NCBI RefSeq assembly: GCF_009765835.1
Contig: NZ_LMUS01000006.1
Span: forward strand, 764,438 to 828,437
DNA: 64,000 bases
Reading direction: 5' to 3'
Source: Granulicella sp. L56
GTDB lineage: Bacteria; Acidobacteriota; Terriglobia; Terriglobales; Acidobacteriaceae
The first letter of the stretch is position 1. Each line of letters begins with the position of its first letter. Below are positions 1 to 8,509 of this stretch, piece by piece. A model generated the notes under the pieces. The model did no database searches and was not told the origin of the DNA. It worked only from the letters and a program-made list of their open reading frames with translations. The position numbers were made by a program, and so were the translations under genes.

Positions 1-1
1 A

Positions 2-568
2 GACATCCAGCAAGCCATGCCCATCCCAGTCGTCGGCGTCATCCAACCCGGAGCCGAAGCCGCCCTCGCCGCTTCGGAAGCCTCTCCGACTCAAAAATCA
101 GTCCTCGTCCTCGCCACCACTGCCACCACCCAGTCCCACGCCTACGCCCAGGCGCTCAACACCCTCGGCCTCGCCGCCACCGAAAAGGCCTGCCCTCTGC
201 TCGTCCCTCTCGTCGAAGAGGGCTGGATCGACCACCCTGTCACCGCCGAAGTCCTCCGCATCTACCTCAACGAGGCCTTCGCCGAAGCACCCAACGCCCA
301 AACCCTGCTGCTCGGCTGCACCCACTACCCTCTGCTCCAGCCTCTGATCGGACGCACCCTCGCCGAGCTGAACCACCCTATGACCATCATCGACTCCGCA
401 GCCGCCACCGCCGCCAGCGTAGCCGAATACTTCCCCGCCAACCCCACCGGCGCACCCGCCACCAGCCGCTTCTACGCTACCGATTCGATCGAGAAATTCC
501 AGCGCCTCGGCTCCGCCTTCCTCAATCAGCCGCTCAGCGAAGTCCACCTGCTCGATCTAGGCGGCTGA
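2..568 (+). CDS. murI: Glutamate racemase (partial, 5' end outside window)
   Basis: Interconverts L- and D-glutamate in the cytoplasm, supplying D-glutamate for peptidoglycan. The frame is open to the left edge of the window, so the N-terminal part with the first catalytic cysteine is missing. What is visible matches the C-terminal half of the family: the IPVVGVIQPGA stretch near the left edge, and LLGCTHYPLL, which carries the second catalytic Cys followed by Thr-His. The frame ends DLGG-stop. An internal ATG at position 17 is not the true start because homology continues upstream of it. Identification is firm; only the N-terminus is unknown. Confidence 0.93.
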   Translation, partial: DIQQAMPIPVVGVIQPGAEAALAASEASPTQKSVLVLATTATTQSHAYAQALNTLGLAATEKACPLLVPLVEEGWIDHPVTAEVLRIYLNEAFAEAPNAQTLLLGCTHYPLLQPLIGRTLAELNHPMTIIDSAAATAASVAEYFPANPTGAPATSRFYATDSIEKFQRLGSAFLNQPLSEVHLLDLGG

Positions 569-585
569 AGTAGAGTAAAGAACCG

Positions 586-1038
586 CTAAACCCCAAACTG
601 TCTCAGATGATGGTCCAGATGCTTGTACATCCACGCCGACCACTCCTCCGGCGTTAGCTTCCCAAAGAAGCTATGCGGATGCGTCGTGCATCCCTCCGGC
701 CCGGCTGCGGCAAACCGGTCGATCATCCTGCTCAACTGCTCCCGCTCCACCGCCAGGTCCCGCTCATCCTCCACCACCAGCCCCGGAACCGTCGGCGAGT
801 TTCGACGCATGGGTTCGTCTTCCTTAAATGCCATCGGCTTTATGATCCAGCCGATAGCTCGCCCCACCAGCATCCGTGGCGGACACCTGTCGCCAGTGGC
901 CAGCTCCATCCCTCTCGCACAATGCGCTACCGCCTGCGGAGCGTTCATCCTGCCCCATAGCCGCTCGCTGTCCGGCCTCAGCCGCGACATCCGCTCCTTG
1001 ATCTCTTCCACCGTCTCTGCTTCAAAAAGATTCTTCAT
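586..1038 (-). CDS. DUF1569 / DinB-like protein
   Basis: 150 aa, cytoplasmic, no signal peptide. The C-terminal helix with a HLDHHLRQFG stretch and an upstream AHCARGME segment resemble the DinB/DUF1569 four-helix-bundle family, in which histidines bind a metal ion; some members are thiol-dependent transferases, but no substrate can be assigned here. The reading frame is open further upstream to 1311, but the start at 1038 is preferred because GGAAGGAG lies just before it and family similarity begins there. Convergent with murI. Family level confident, function unknown. Confidence 0.75.
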   Translation of the reverse strand: MKNLFEAETVEEIKERMSRLRPDSERLWGRMNAPQAVAHCARGMELATGDRCPPRMLVGRAIGWIIKPMAFKEDEPMRRNSPTVPGLVVEDERDLAVEREQLSRMIDRFAAAGPEGCTTHPHSFFGKLTPEEWSAWMYKHLDHHLRQFGV

Positions 1039-1138
1039 GGGTAAGAGTCTCCTTCCTCTATCCGCGAGTGACCTTTGGCGGCCTATAGGAGTGCATTCAG
1101 TGTTCCCGTCAGTTGGAAACTGAACGGCAGACATTCCG

Positions 1139-1813
1139 TCACGGTTCTTCGCCGTTGGGCATGCGTTCGGTCCTTCGGATGACGACGTGAAGTGCACCCT
1201 CTCCGGGCGTAGTTGTGTCAGGGGCGTAACCGAGTTTGGGCAGGTCCAACCCGCCGAAGAGATGTTCTCCTTCACCAAGCAAGACCGGCGAAACGGCCAA
1301 ATGCATTTCATCGATCAGACTAGCGGCCAGGTATTGGCGAATCACGGAAACGCCACCGCCGATCCTGATGCCTTTTCCCTTTGCCGCCTCTTTCGCTTTC
1401 GCCAAAGCCGCCGCCGGCCCATCCGTAACAAAATGGAACGTCGTGCCGCCTTCCATCGTAAGGTCGGGCCGCGGGTAATGCGTGAGCACAAAGACCGGCG
1501 TATGGTAGGGCGGATCTTCGCCCCACCAGCCTTTCCAGGAATCGTCTTGCCATGGACCGCGAATCGGCCCGAACATATTGCGGCCCATGATCCATGCGCC
1601 AATATTCTCGAAAGATTGCACGGCAAAATCGTTGTCGATGCCCACCGATCCGCCGCTCTTTCCGATCACCCTCTTCTGAAAAGTTTCCGTCGGGAAGAAC
1701 CATGAGTGCAGTTCGTGTCCGCGAAGTCCCAGAGGATTTTTCAAATCCTGTTCAGGGCCTGCTCCAAATCCATCCAACGAAATAGAAAAAGCGGCGACTT
1801 TGAGTTTGCTCAT
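1139..1813 (-). CDS. Dihydrofolate-reductase-like protein (RibD C-terminal domain family)
   Basis: 224 aa. Begins with the typical KVAAFSISLDGFGAGP strand and ends with the LIDEMHLAVSPVLLGEG segment of the RibD_C/YyaP-type NADPH reductase fold, with the dinucleotide-binding IRIGGGVSVIRQYL region between. Members reduce pteridine- or pyrimidine-like substrates with NADPH; the substrate of this stand-alone type is not known. Start ATG at 1813 follows a GGAG-like site (GAGGAGCCG). It lies upstream of the DUF1569 gene on the same strand with a 100-bp gap, so co-transcription is possible but not proven. Confidence 0.82.
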   Translation of the reverse strand: MSKLKVAAFSISLDGFGAGPEQDLKNPLGLRGHELHSWFFPTETFQKRVIGKSGGSVGIDNDFAVQSFENIGAWIMGRNMFGPIRGPWQDDSWKGWWGEDPPYHTPVFVLTHYPRPDLTMEGGTTFHFVTDGPAAALAKAKEAAKGKGIRIGGGVSVIRQYLAASLIDEMHLAVSPVLLGEGEHLFGGLDLPKLGYAPDTTTPGEGALHVVIRRTERMPNGEEP

Positions 1814-2013
1814 CGGCTCCTCGGTCTTTGAATTGTTCCATTCATCCTAAATCGCCGAGGCACCCACCAAAAAAGAGGTCCGGCTTGTTTTACCCGCCCC
1901 CATAACAGCAAAATATCTTCAGCACTCAACACAAATGCAGTCATCGAAGCGGCGCTCTCGCGCGAAGTGCCACAAAACGCGTAGGATGGAAGACGTTAAA
2001 AGGAGAAGGTTGC

Positions 2014-2127
2014 ATGAGTGCGTCTAGTTCATCGGAGTCGTGGTTGGATCGCTGGTTTCCCCTGCTGGTCATCCTCTTTGGATTGCTCTTTGTCACGTTG
2101 CTGGTGTCGTTTAAACCCCTGGGATAA
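2014..2127 (+). CDS. Small single-span membrane protein (37 aa)
   Basis: A 37-residue frame with a strong ribosome-binding site (AAAGGAGAAGG) just upstream. The peptide starts MSASSSSESWLDRW, continues as one hydrophobic span of about 20 residues (FPLLVILFGLLFVTLLVSF) and ends KPLG. A serine-rich polar head plus one membrane segment is typical of bacterial small membrane proteins. No homologue is recognised, so the function is unknown. The coding case rests on the RBS and the coherent membrane segment; comparison with related genomes would settle it. Confidence 0.55.
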   Translation: MSASSSSESWLDRWFPLLVILFGLLFVTLLVSFKPLG

Positions 2128-2180
2128 ATAGGGGTGCGGCGCAAGCCCTGCCATTGGCAACAATAAAATTTCACAGCGCC

Positions 2181-2474
2181 TCAGGCCCAGAACGATAAGG
2201 GCTCACTCGCCTGCTCTTCCTCGGCAGACTCGGATCGTCTCGCAGCATTGGCGTCGTCCTGTCTCTGACTCTGCCGTTGTCGAGAGCTTCCCTCCGGCTC
2301 CCTGCCGACCATAAAACTCTCAAACGGATTCGTCTCACCCTCAATATCCGGGCCGCCTCTCAGCAGCTGGCCGCGAACCTCGGCAGCCCGTTGCGCGGAG
2401 GCTGCCTTTTCCGTCGCCCTCGTCGCCGAGAGATCAACCGCATTGAAGTTCGTGGGGTGGCTATGAACGTGCAT
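2181..2474 (-). CDS. Hypothetical hydrophilic protein
   Basis: 97 aa from ATG at 2474, chosen because a perfect AGGAGG stands seven bases upstream; a longer open frame extends to 2591 without a better signal. The protein is polar and probably partly disordered: a MHVHSHPTNFNAVDLS head, an alanine-rich helix, then an R/Q/E-rich tail (SSRQRQSQRQDDA). No family is recognised and no membrane segment or metal motif is present. Composition matches the surrounding genome. Confidence 0.55.
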   Translation of the reverse strand: MHVHSHPTNFNAVDLSATRATEKAASAQRAAEVRGQLLRGGPDIEGETNPFESFMVGREPEGSSRQRQSQRQDDANAARRSESAEEEQASEPLSFWA

Positions 2475-2895
2475 TTCGCCTCCTGCTGATCGAGTCCACA
2501 AAGTTACGGTGCAACTATCGCGCCACATTGCTGCTGGTAGAGATGAGAAAACCCTTATCTGGAGGTCTTGGGACGACATCTGCTTTTCCACAAGTCCTGC
2601 CCCTCAAAAACCTGTCAAGCACCCAATCTCATAACTCACACATAAGAAATGAAATAAAGCCGCTTAAAATTGCAAATGAGTTTCCTTCGATCCGCTAGAC
2701 TGAAATAAGAGATCGAGGAAGAAGTCCCGGCGATCCCCGGGGCTTTTTTCATGGGGCACCACGACAGGAAATCGACCAGAGGTACTAGCCGAAGTCCAGA
2801 AAGTCCAGACCTATATCACTTCTTTTGAAGACTTTAGGACTTAAGTACAGGGGGAGGGGTACCTCTTTTCACCCCGCAAGCGAACAGGAGCGAAC
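2475..2895. other. Intergenic region with no recognised gene
   Basis: About 420 bp between the leftward hypothetical gene and the rightward EVE gene. It is less GC-rich than the genes around it and should hold both promoters. The one clear structure is the hairpin plus T-run at 2724-2749. A TTGCAA / TAGACT pair (near 2670-2700, about 20-bp spacer) could drive a very short transcript ending at that terminator, but the spacing is poor. Nothing else is supported. Confidence 0.5.
2724..2749 (+). terminator. Rho-independent terminator without an obvious upstream gene
   Basis: GTCCCGG pairs with CCGGGGC (one G-T pair) across a six-base loop and is followed directly by TTTTTT. On the + strand no gene ends nearby: the nearest + gene is the small protein ending at 2127. 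It may end a short untranslated RNA or protect the EVE-fabI unit from read-through. Confidence 0.6.
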
Positions 2896-3279
2896 GTGCC
2901 ATACCTGCTGAAGACTGAACCGAACAAATACTCCTACGACGATCTCCTCCATGATGGCGAGACCACATGGGATGGCATCGCCAACAACCAGGCCCTGCTC
3001 TACCTGCGCAACATGAAGCCCGGAGAAAAGCTGGTCATCTATCACTCCAACATCGGCAAGGCCGCCATCGGCACCGCGAAGGTGGTCTCGGTGGATGCCA
3101 CCGACCCGAAGAATCCGAACGTCCGCATCAAGCCGGTCAAGCGGCTGAAGCACGAGAAGACGCTCGAAGAGATTCGCCAGTCCGCCGTCTTCAAGGACTC
3201 GATCCTCTTCCGCCAGTTCCGCCTCTCCGTCGTGCCGTTGACCGACGAGCAGTACGACTGGCTCACGCTGACCCGCTAA
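2896..3279 (+). CDS. EVE domain-containing protein
   Basis: 127 aa. MPYLLKTEPNKYSYDDL at the N-terminus and the WDGIANNQALLYLRNMKPGE segment are hallmarks of the EVE (THYN1-like, PUA-related) domain, which binds modified bases in DNA or RNA. The whole protein is a single domain of normal length. Start is GTG at 2896 with CAGGAG seven bases upstream. fabI follows after 44 bp on the same strand. No restriction or modification genes are nearby, so the base it reads is unknown. Confidence 0.88.
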   Translation: MPYLLKTEPNKYSYDDLLHDGETTWDGIANNQALLYLRNMKPGEKLVIYHSNIGKAAIGTAKVVSVDATDPKNPNVRIKPVKRLKHEKTLEEIRQSAVFKDSILFRQFRLSVVPLTDEQYDWLTLTR

Positions 3280-3323
3280 CTTGCTATCCTAACCATCGGA
3301 ATCCAACAGGAGTACATGACACC

Positions 3324-4085
3324 ATGATCGATCTCAAAGGCAAAGTAGCCGTCGTCTTCGGCCTCGCCAACAAGCGCAGCATCGCCTGGGGCATCGCTCA
3401 GAAGCTCTCCGAAGCAGGCGCCTCGCTCGCCATCTGTTATCAGAACGAGCGCCTTCAGCGAGACGCCGAAGAACTTGCCGCCGATCTGCCCAGCGCACGG
3501 ACCTTCCAGTGCGATGTCGCCATCGACGCCGACATCGACAAGGTCTTCGAGCAGCTCAAGTCCGCCTACGGCAAGCTCGATATCCTCGTCCACTCCATCG
3601 GCTTCGCGCCCAACATCAAGAACACCGTCCTCCAGACCACCCGCGAAGACTTCCGCGTCGCGCACGATGTTAGTGCCTACTCGCTGATCGCTCTGGCCCG
3701 CGCCGCCGAGCCGCTGATGACCGAGGGCGGTTCGATCCTCACGCTGACCTATTACGGCTCTACAAAAGTCTTCCCCAACTACAACATCATGGGCGTCGCC
3801 AAGGCCGCGCTCGAAGCCGCAGTGCGCTATCTCGCCGCCGATCTGGGCAGCAAAAAGATCCGCGTCAACGCCATCTCAGCCGGCCCGATCAAAACGCTCG
3901 CCGCTCGCGGCATCGGCGACTTCAGCAAGATCCTCAACGCTGTCGAAGAGCGTGGTCCGCTGCATCGCAACGTCGAGGTCGCCGAAGTCGGCAACACGGC
4001 GCTCTTCCTCTCGAGCGACCTGGCCAGCGGCATCACCGGCGAGATTACCTTCGTCGACTGCGGCTACAACATCACCGGGCTCTAG
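3324..4085 (+). CDS. fabI: Enoyl-[acyl-carrier-protein] reductase (NADH), FabI type
   Basis: 253 aa cytoplasmic short-chain-dehydrogenase-type enzyme that performs the last reduction of fatty-acid elongation. The nucleotide-binding segment GLANKRSIAWG is at 13-23, and the FabI-specific catalytic set is visible as Tyr143, Tyr153 and Lys160 (Y-x6-K), with SAGPIKTLAARGI downstream. Start ATG at 3324 matches the family start; AGGAG lies about 11 bases upstream, and the frame open further upstream overlaps the EVE gene and is not coding. FabI is the known target of triclosan-like inhibitors. Confidence 0.96.
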   Translation: MIDLKGKVAVVFGLANKRSIAWGIAQKLSEAGASLAICYQNERLQRDAEELAADLPSARTFQCDVAIDADIDKVFEQLKSAYGKLDILVHSIGFAPNIKNTVLQTTREDFRVAHDVSAYSLIALARAAEPLMTEGGSILTLTYYGSTKVFPNYNIMGVAKAALEAAVRYLAADLGSKKIRVNAISAGPIKTLAARGIGDFSKILNAVEERGPLHRNVEVAEVGNTALFLSSDLASGITGEITFVDCGYNITGL

Positions 4086-4107
4086 TATTCTTTGTCGCTT
4101 CGTAGCA

Positions 4108-4143
4108 TTTGTCATTCCGTAGCGAAGCTGAGCAATCTGCTTT
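4108..4143. repeat. Possible dispersed intergenic repeat unit
   Basis: The stretch around GTCATTCCGTAGCGAAGC, followed by GAGCAATCTGC, looks like the short GTCATTC...GCGAAGC...AATCT elements scattered between genes in Acidobacteria and some other phyla. Together with the preceding GCTTCG it can fold as a small hairpin. Only one copy was noticed in this window, so the call rests on recollection of the motif, not on repetition seen here. Confidence 0.35.
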
Positions 4144-4177
4144 GCGCTAGCGTCTGTCATCCACGAAAGGAGCTGAA

Positions 4178-4687
4178 ATGACCATCGCCGAAGTTCTTCT
4201 TGAGGACTATGACATCGAGATATCGAACACGCGCCGCACCTTGGAGCGCGTTCCCGAAGGCAGGAACGACTTCAAGTGCCACGACAAGTCCATGCCGCTC
4301 GGCAAGCTCGCCATGCACTGCGCGAGCCTGCCGCTGTTCGGCTACTACGTCCTCGAAGACGAAGGCATGGACCTCGCAGCGCCGAAGCGTCCGCATGTCC
4401 CGCTCGTCTTCACCACGCGCGAGGCCGCACTCAAGCAGCTCGACGAAGCAGCCTCCCAGTGTCGCGCCGCACTAGCAGCAGCCTCAGACGAGCACCTGCA
4501 GAAGCTCTGGAAGTTCAGCTACGGCGAACAGGTGATCTGCAACAACTCTCGTACTTTGACCTTCCGCCAGATGTTCTTCAACCACCTCATCCACCACACT
4601 GCACAGCTCGGCGTCTATCTCCGTCTCAACGATGTTCCCGTCCCCGGACTCTACGGCCCCTCCGCCGACGAGGCCATGGCAGGCTGA
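4178..4687 (+). CDS. DinB family protein
   Basis: 169 aa, strong RBS (AAAGGAG). The LGKLAMHCASLPLFGYYVL segment near residue 45 and FFNHLIHHTAQLGVYLR near residue 135 supply the histidines expected of the DinB/YfiT metal-binding four-helix bundle, and the end LNDVPVPGLYGPSADE is typical of this subgroup. The enzymatic role is unknown; relatives are thiol-dependent transferases or stress-induced proteins. It faces the ABC-F gene convergently with 6 bp between the stop codons. Confidence 0.83.
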   Translation: MTIAEVLLEDYDIEISNTRRTLERVPEGRNDFKCHDKSMPLGKLAMHCASLPLFGYYVLEDEGMDLAAPKRPHVPLVFTTREAALKQLDEAASQCRAALAAASDEHLQKLWKFSYGEQVICNNSRTLTFRQMFFNHLIHHTAQLGVYLRLNDVPVPGLYGPSADEAMAG

Positions 4688-4693
4688 GCCGAT

Positions 4694-6511
4694 TTAGCCA
4701 GCCTTCTCCGTCAACTCCGCCCATCGCGCATACAGGTCATCCGCAGCCGTCTGAGCATCTTCCATTTCGGCCAGAGCCGCGGTCAACTTTGCCGCATCGG
4801 TCACAACATCCTGCCGCTCGATCATCTCGCGAGCAGCCTGCAACCGGTCCTCCGCAGCCTCGACCGCAGGTTCAATCCCGGCAAACTCACGCGCCTCAAG
4901 ATAAGACAGCTTCTTCTTGCCGCCCGCAGCCGGAGCAGCCGCAGACGTAGCGGAAGCAACTGCCTTGCCCGTGGCCCCCGGCGCGATGGCCTCTTCGACC
5001 TTCGCGCCTCGCCACTGCTCCCACTGCGAGTAGTCCGAAAATTTCTCCGAACCGCCTTTGCCGTCGAGCCCGAGCACAACGGTCGATACGCGATCCAGCA
5101 TGTAACGGTCGTGGGTCACTAATACCAGCGCGCCCGTGTACTCCAGCAAACTCTCTTCGAGAATTTCGAGCGTAGCAATATCCAGATCGTTGGTCGGTTC
5201 ATCGAGCAGCAACAAGTCTGCAGGCTCCAGCATGAGCTTCGCAATCAGCACACGTGCTCGCTCGCCGCCGCTCAATCTCTCGACCGGCTGATTCAACTGC
5301 TCGCTGGTAAACAGGAACTTCGTGGCATAGCTCGCTACATGCACCACGCGTCCCTGATAGACGACCGAGTCCGAATCCGGAGCAAGCGCTCGCCGAAGCG
5401 TCACATCCTCATCCAGTTCCCGCATCTGGCTGAAGTAGACAATCTTCAGCAGCGGAGCTTTCTTCACCACGCCAGCCGAAGCCTCCAACTCGCCGGTCAG
5501 CAACCGCAGCAGCGTCGTCTTTCCACTCCCATTGGGACCGACAAGCCCGACGCGAACACCCGAGGTGATGAGGAAATTTAGCCCTTCGACGATCTTCCGG
5601 TCGCCGAGCGTAATGGTTACGTCTTCCAGTTCGACCAGACGCTTCGTCTGCCGCTCCGTCGCAGAGAAATCGATTCCCGCAGTCGCTGTCTGGACACGCG
5701 AGTTTACTTCCTTCAACTGCCCGATCAAGTCGTTCGCATTATCGATGCGAGCCTTCGCCTTCGTAGACCGCGCCTTTGGCCCGCGCCGCAGCCAATCCAC
5801 TTCGATCTTTACGCGGTTCTTCAGCGCATCCTGCAGCTTGGTCTGCGCCTCCATGTAAGCCTCTTTGCCCTCAAGGAACTTGGAATAAGTCCCCTTCAGC
5901 CGCAGCAGACCGTCCGCATAGACGCGGTTGAGTTCGACTATTTCTGTCGCAACATTCTCAAGAAAATAACGATCATGGCTAACAAGCACACAAGCAAAAG
6001 CAGCCTCATTCAGCAATCCCTCCAGCCATGAAATCCCAGCAAGATCAAGATGGTTCGTCGGCTCGTCCAGCAACAGCACATCAGGCCCGCTTACCACTGC
6101 TTCAGCAATGGCCAGCCGCTTGCGCCAGCCTCCGCTCAGCTTCGACGCCTCTACATCCAGCGACGGAAATCCGATTCGTCCCCCCGTCTCGCGCAGCCGC
6201 CCTTCGCGCTCTGCCTCGGAGATATGCGCCCGCTTGAGCGCAGCTTCCAACACATCGCGAATCGTCAGGCCGGTGGCAAACTCCGACTCCTGCTTGACAT
6301 AACCGACGCGTGCCCGCTTGCGAACGGCAACATCGCCCGCGTCCGCATCTTCTTCGGCGGCCAGTACCTTCAGCAGCGTACTTTTGCCCGCACCATTCGG
6401 CCCGATCAGGCCGATGCGGTCTCCGTCGGAGACAGTAAATGAGATATCACGAAACAAGGCGATCGCGCCGAAGGCCTTGGTCAACCCCTGCGCATTTAAG
6501 ATTGGTGGCAT
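4694..6511 (-). CDS. uup: ABC-F family ATPase, Uup-like
   Basis: 605 aa soluble protein with two ATPase cassettes and no membrane segments. Walker A motifs are at 37-44 (GPNGAGKS) and 325-332 (GPNGSGKT), signatures LSGGW at 125 and LSGGE at 413, Walker B DEPTNHLD near 149 and DEPTNDLD near 437. The basic linker RRGPKARSTKAKARI (242-256) is the P-site tRNA-interaction region of ABC-F proteins. A glycine/alanine-rich spacer then leads to a C-terminal helical, probably coiled-coil, domain (about 520-605) as in Uup, so Uup is preferred over EttA. ABC-F proteins act on ribosomes; Uup also affects Holliday-junction processing in E. coli. Confidence 0.87.
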   Translation of the reverse strand: MPPILNAQGLTKAFGAIALFRDISFTVSDGDRIGLIGPNGAGKSTLLKVLAAEEDADAGDVAVRKRARVGYVKQESEFATGLTIRDVLEAALKRAHISEAEREGRLRETGGRIGFPSLDVEASKLSGGWRKRLAIAEAVVSGPDVLLLDEPTNHLDLAGISWLEGLLNEAAFACVLVSHDRYFLENVATEIVELNRVYADGLLRLKGTYSKFLEGKEAYMEAQTKLQDALKNRVKIEVDWLRRGPKARSTKAKARIDNANDLIGQLKEVNSRVQTATAGIDFSATERQTKRLVELEDVTITLGDRKIVEGLNFLITSGVRVGLVGPNGSGKTTLLRLLTGELEASAGVVKKAPLLKIVYFSQMRELDEDVTLRRALAPDSDSVVYQGRVVHVASYATKFLFTSEQLNQPVERLSGGERARVLIAKLMLEPADLLLLDEPTNDLDIATLEILEESLLEYTGALVLVTHDRYMLDRVSTVVLGLDGKGGSEKFSDYSQWEQWRGAKVEEAIAPGATGKAVASATSAAAPAAGGKKKLSYLEAREFAGIEPAVEAAEDRLQAAREMIERQDVVTDAAKLTAALAEMEDAQTAADDLYARWAELTEKAG

Positions 6512-6561
6512 CTCTTCAGTCTACCGCGCCTGAAAATGCGTGACGCCGACAGCCAAAGAAG

Positions 6562-7092
6562 CTACTGCTGGGGCGGAGCAGATGGCTGAACTGCTGCCGC
6601 TGGCGGTTCGGGTCGAGTTGGGACGTCTTTGCCATGCTCGGGGTCATAGTCGTGCTTGACCATCCAGGTTTTGAATGCCTCTACCGGCTCCGAGTTCATC
6701 CTGCCATTGTGTTCAGCATAGGCAAAGTCCTTGACATCGGTTTCGAGATTGCAGGTCCAGTAGGCATTGGACTTCCCGAATACAGGCATGAGAACGGTCA
6801 GCTCCCGGCCCGGCTTCTTCCACTTCGCCGGATAGCTCTCATAGCCGAACGAGGTCTTCAGCTTGTCCGAGCAGGCATAGTTGAAATCGACTCCCCGGGC
6901 TTCGCCCTTCTCGAAGAGGTTCGCACGGCCCTCCCCCTTCGACTCGTCGAGGCTTCGCGCGTGATAGAAAGTTGTTTGGTTGCGACCAAAGATGTGGATG
7001 CGCAGCGGGTAGTCGGCAGGATTTCTGCTTGCGCCGCTGAGTACGGCAGGCGTGAGAAGAAGGCAAAGAGACAGGGACAACGAGAGGCGCAT
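6562..7092 (-). CDS. Hypothetical secreted protein
   Basis: 176 aa from ATG at 7092 (CAGGAG upstream). A clear Sec signal peptide (MRLSLSLSLCLLLTPAVLSGAS) precedes a domain with PLRIHIFGRNQTTFYHAR, a DFNYACSDKL segment and a conserved-looking WTCNLETDV motif; the two cysteines could form a disulfide. The tail is Pro/Ala/Gln-rich. Similar unnamed periplasmic proteins occur in Acidobacteria, but no function is known. The frame open further upstream to 7146 lacks a signal peptide start and is not used. Confidence 0.68.
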   Translation of the reverse strand: MRLSLSLSLCLLLTPAVLSGASRNPADYPLRIHIFGRNQTTFYHARSLDESKGEGRANLFEKGEARGVDFNYACSDKLKTSFGYESYPAKWKKPGRELTVLMPVFGKSNAYWTCNLETDVKDFAYAEHNGRMNSEPVEAFKTWMVKHDYDPEHGKDVPTRPEPPAAAVQPSAPPQQ

Positions 7093-7185
7093 GAGAACGG
7101 GCTCCTGATCAGGCTGAATCTTACCCGACGGCTCGCGTGGCGGCAACTGTCATTTTGTCAATTTCCATGCCGATCAAAATCAGCC

Positions 7186-7494
7186 CTAGTCGAGATCGAA
7201 ATCCCGCAGCGGCCGCTCCCCCAGAGGACTTTCCTTGGCCTTCTTGACCGCCTCGGCAAACTTCTTTGCCAGCACATCGTCCTTGTTCTTCTGGGCGTCG
7301 ACGCTCTGCGCAAAGAGCGAGTCACGGCGCGCATCTGCCTCCCGCAAAGCCTTTGCCGCTTCGCCGAAGTCCTCGAACATCTTCTTCCGGGGAGCCGGCG
7401 TATGCGCGATCACCGCGCGCGTCACCGGATCGATCTTCAACATCGCCCCGCAATCCGGACACATCACCTCAAACGCCTCGTCGCTCATCCCCAT
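7186..7494 (-). CDS. Hypothetical protein with CPDCG zinc-ribbon-like motif
   Basis: 102 aa. The N-terminus carries MCPDCGAMLKIDPVTRAVI, a single CxxC knuckle followed by a short beta hairpin, then a highly charged helix (residues 40-95, likely coiled coil). With only one CxxC pair a full zinc ribbon would need dimerisation. Start ATG at 7494 suits the TGAGG site upstream better than the in-frame ATG at 7488. Function unknown; similar small proteins are common in Acidobacteria. Confidence 0.65.
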   Translation of the reverse strand: MGMSDEAFEVMCPDCGAMLKIDPVTRAVIAHTPAPRKKMFEDFGEAAKALREADARRDSLFAQSVDAQKNKDDVLAKKFAEAVKKAKESPLGERPLRDFDLD

Positions 7495-7576
7495 CGTCCA
7501 TCACCTCAGGCATTTATTCTAAAACTGTCCACTGAAAACCGCCTGGCGGGGTCACTATCTGTCCTTTATCGCGTGA

Positions 7577-8347
7577 CTACGGCACTGGACTCTGCTGCAT
7601 AATCACCAGCGCCCGCTGCAAAGGCGTCGACGTTACGGAGACCGCTCCCTCAAACGGCCTTGCCAGGTCCGCAATCGCCGCAAGCGTCACCGCCACCACA
7701 AATGCCAACGCCAGCACCTGGCCATAGTGCAGCCATTTCTTGTCGTTCCCCAGAAGACATGAAGAAATCACAGTCGCCATGCCGCCAACAATCAACAATA
7801 CCCAGAGAACGGTAGGCAGCTTGCTCTCGTGCTGTTCATCGCGCATCCTGCGCCGCTCGCCCAGGTTGCTCATCGCCGTGGTCAGATGGTCCACGCTGCT
7901 GGTCTCTCTGAAGGTCTTGGCCTGCGCCGCGATGAGGACCTGCCACATCTGCTCTAAGACCACATCGCCCGCTTGGCTAACGCGTTGCGTCTGCATCGCG
8001 GGCCACTCCTGGTTCACGACCGCGTCCGCATACTTCAACGTAAGCGCGCCCATCGCCTCCCGCTGAGGCGATGGCAACCCTGCGGCGATGCGATGCACGT
8101 TCAGCAGAGAGGCCGTCTCCAGGGCCACATCGATCTCTGCCGCGCGAAAATCCGTCCACACCGTGAACAGCATGAATCCCAGGATTACCCCATACGTCGT
8201 CCCCAGAACGCCCATCTGCCACGCATTGACGTCGTTGATGATCTTGCGGTTCTCGACCGGCCAGAACCGGTTGAGCAATGCGACCAGCAACATGGCGGCC
8301 ACCAGCGATAGAACGATGGCAAAGGTGCTCTGCCCATAACTCAACAT
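7577..8347 (-). CDS. DUF4239 (bestrophin-like) membrane protein
   Basis: 256 aa inner-membrane protein. Four membrane segments are visible: near residues 6-26, 43-64, 182-202 and 212-232, with a long cytoplasmic loop between the second and third. The NAWQMGVLGTTYGVILGFMLF segment is typical of the bestrophin-like DUF4239 family, which is related in outline to bestrophin anion channels; transport activity of this family is not established. ATG at 8347 with AGGGGA upstream is preferred over the TTG six bases earlier. Confidence 0.78.
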   Translation of the reverse strand: MLSYGQSTFAIVLSLVAAMLLVALLNRFWPVENRKIINDVNAWQMGVLGTTYGVILGFMLFTVWTDFRAAEIDVALETASLLNVHRIAAGLPSPQREAMGALTLKYADAVVNQEWPAMQTQRVSQAGDVVLEQMWQVLIAAQAKTFRETSSVDHLTTAMSNLGERRRMRDEQHESKLPTVLWVLLIVGGMATVISSCLLGNDKKWLHYGQVLALAFVVAVTLAAIADLARPFEGAVSVTSTPLQRALVIMQQSPVP

Positions 8348-8509
8348 CAGCAATTTCCCCTGACGATATCTTTTGGATTCACCCGCCAGCCTACGCTGAG
8401 ATTCTGTCCAATGCCATCTCTATTGCGAGCGTGTCTCGTGAAAAGCTTCAAATATCAGAAATATTATTTCTATTGAAATTTATTACTTCGGTCAGCTACT
8501 CTTACGGCC

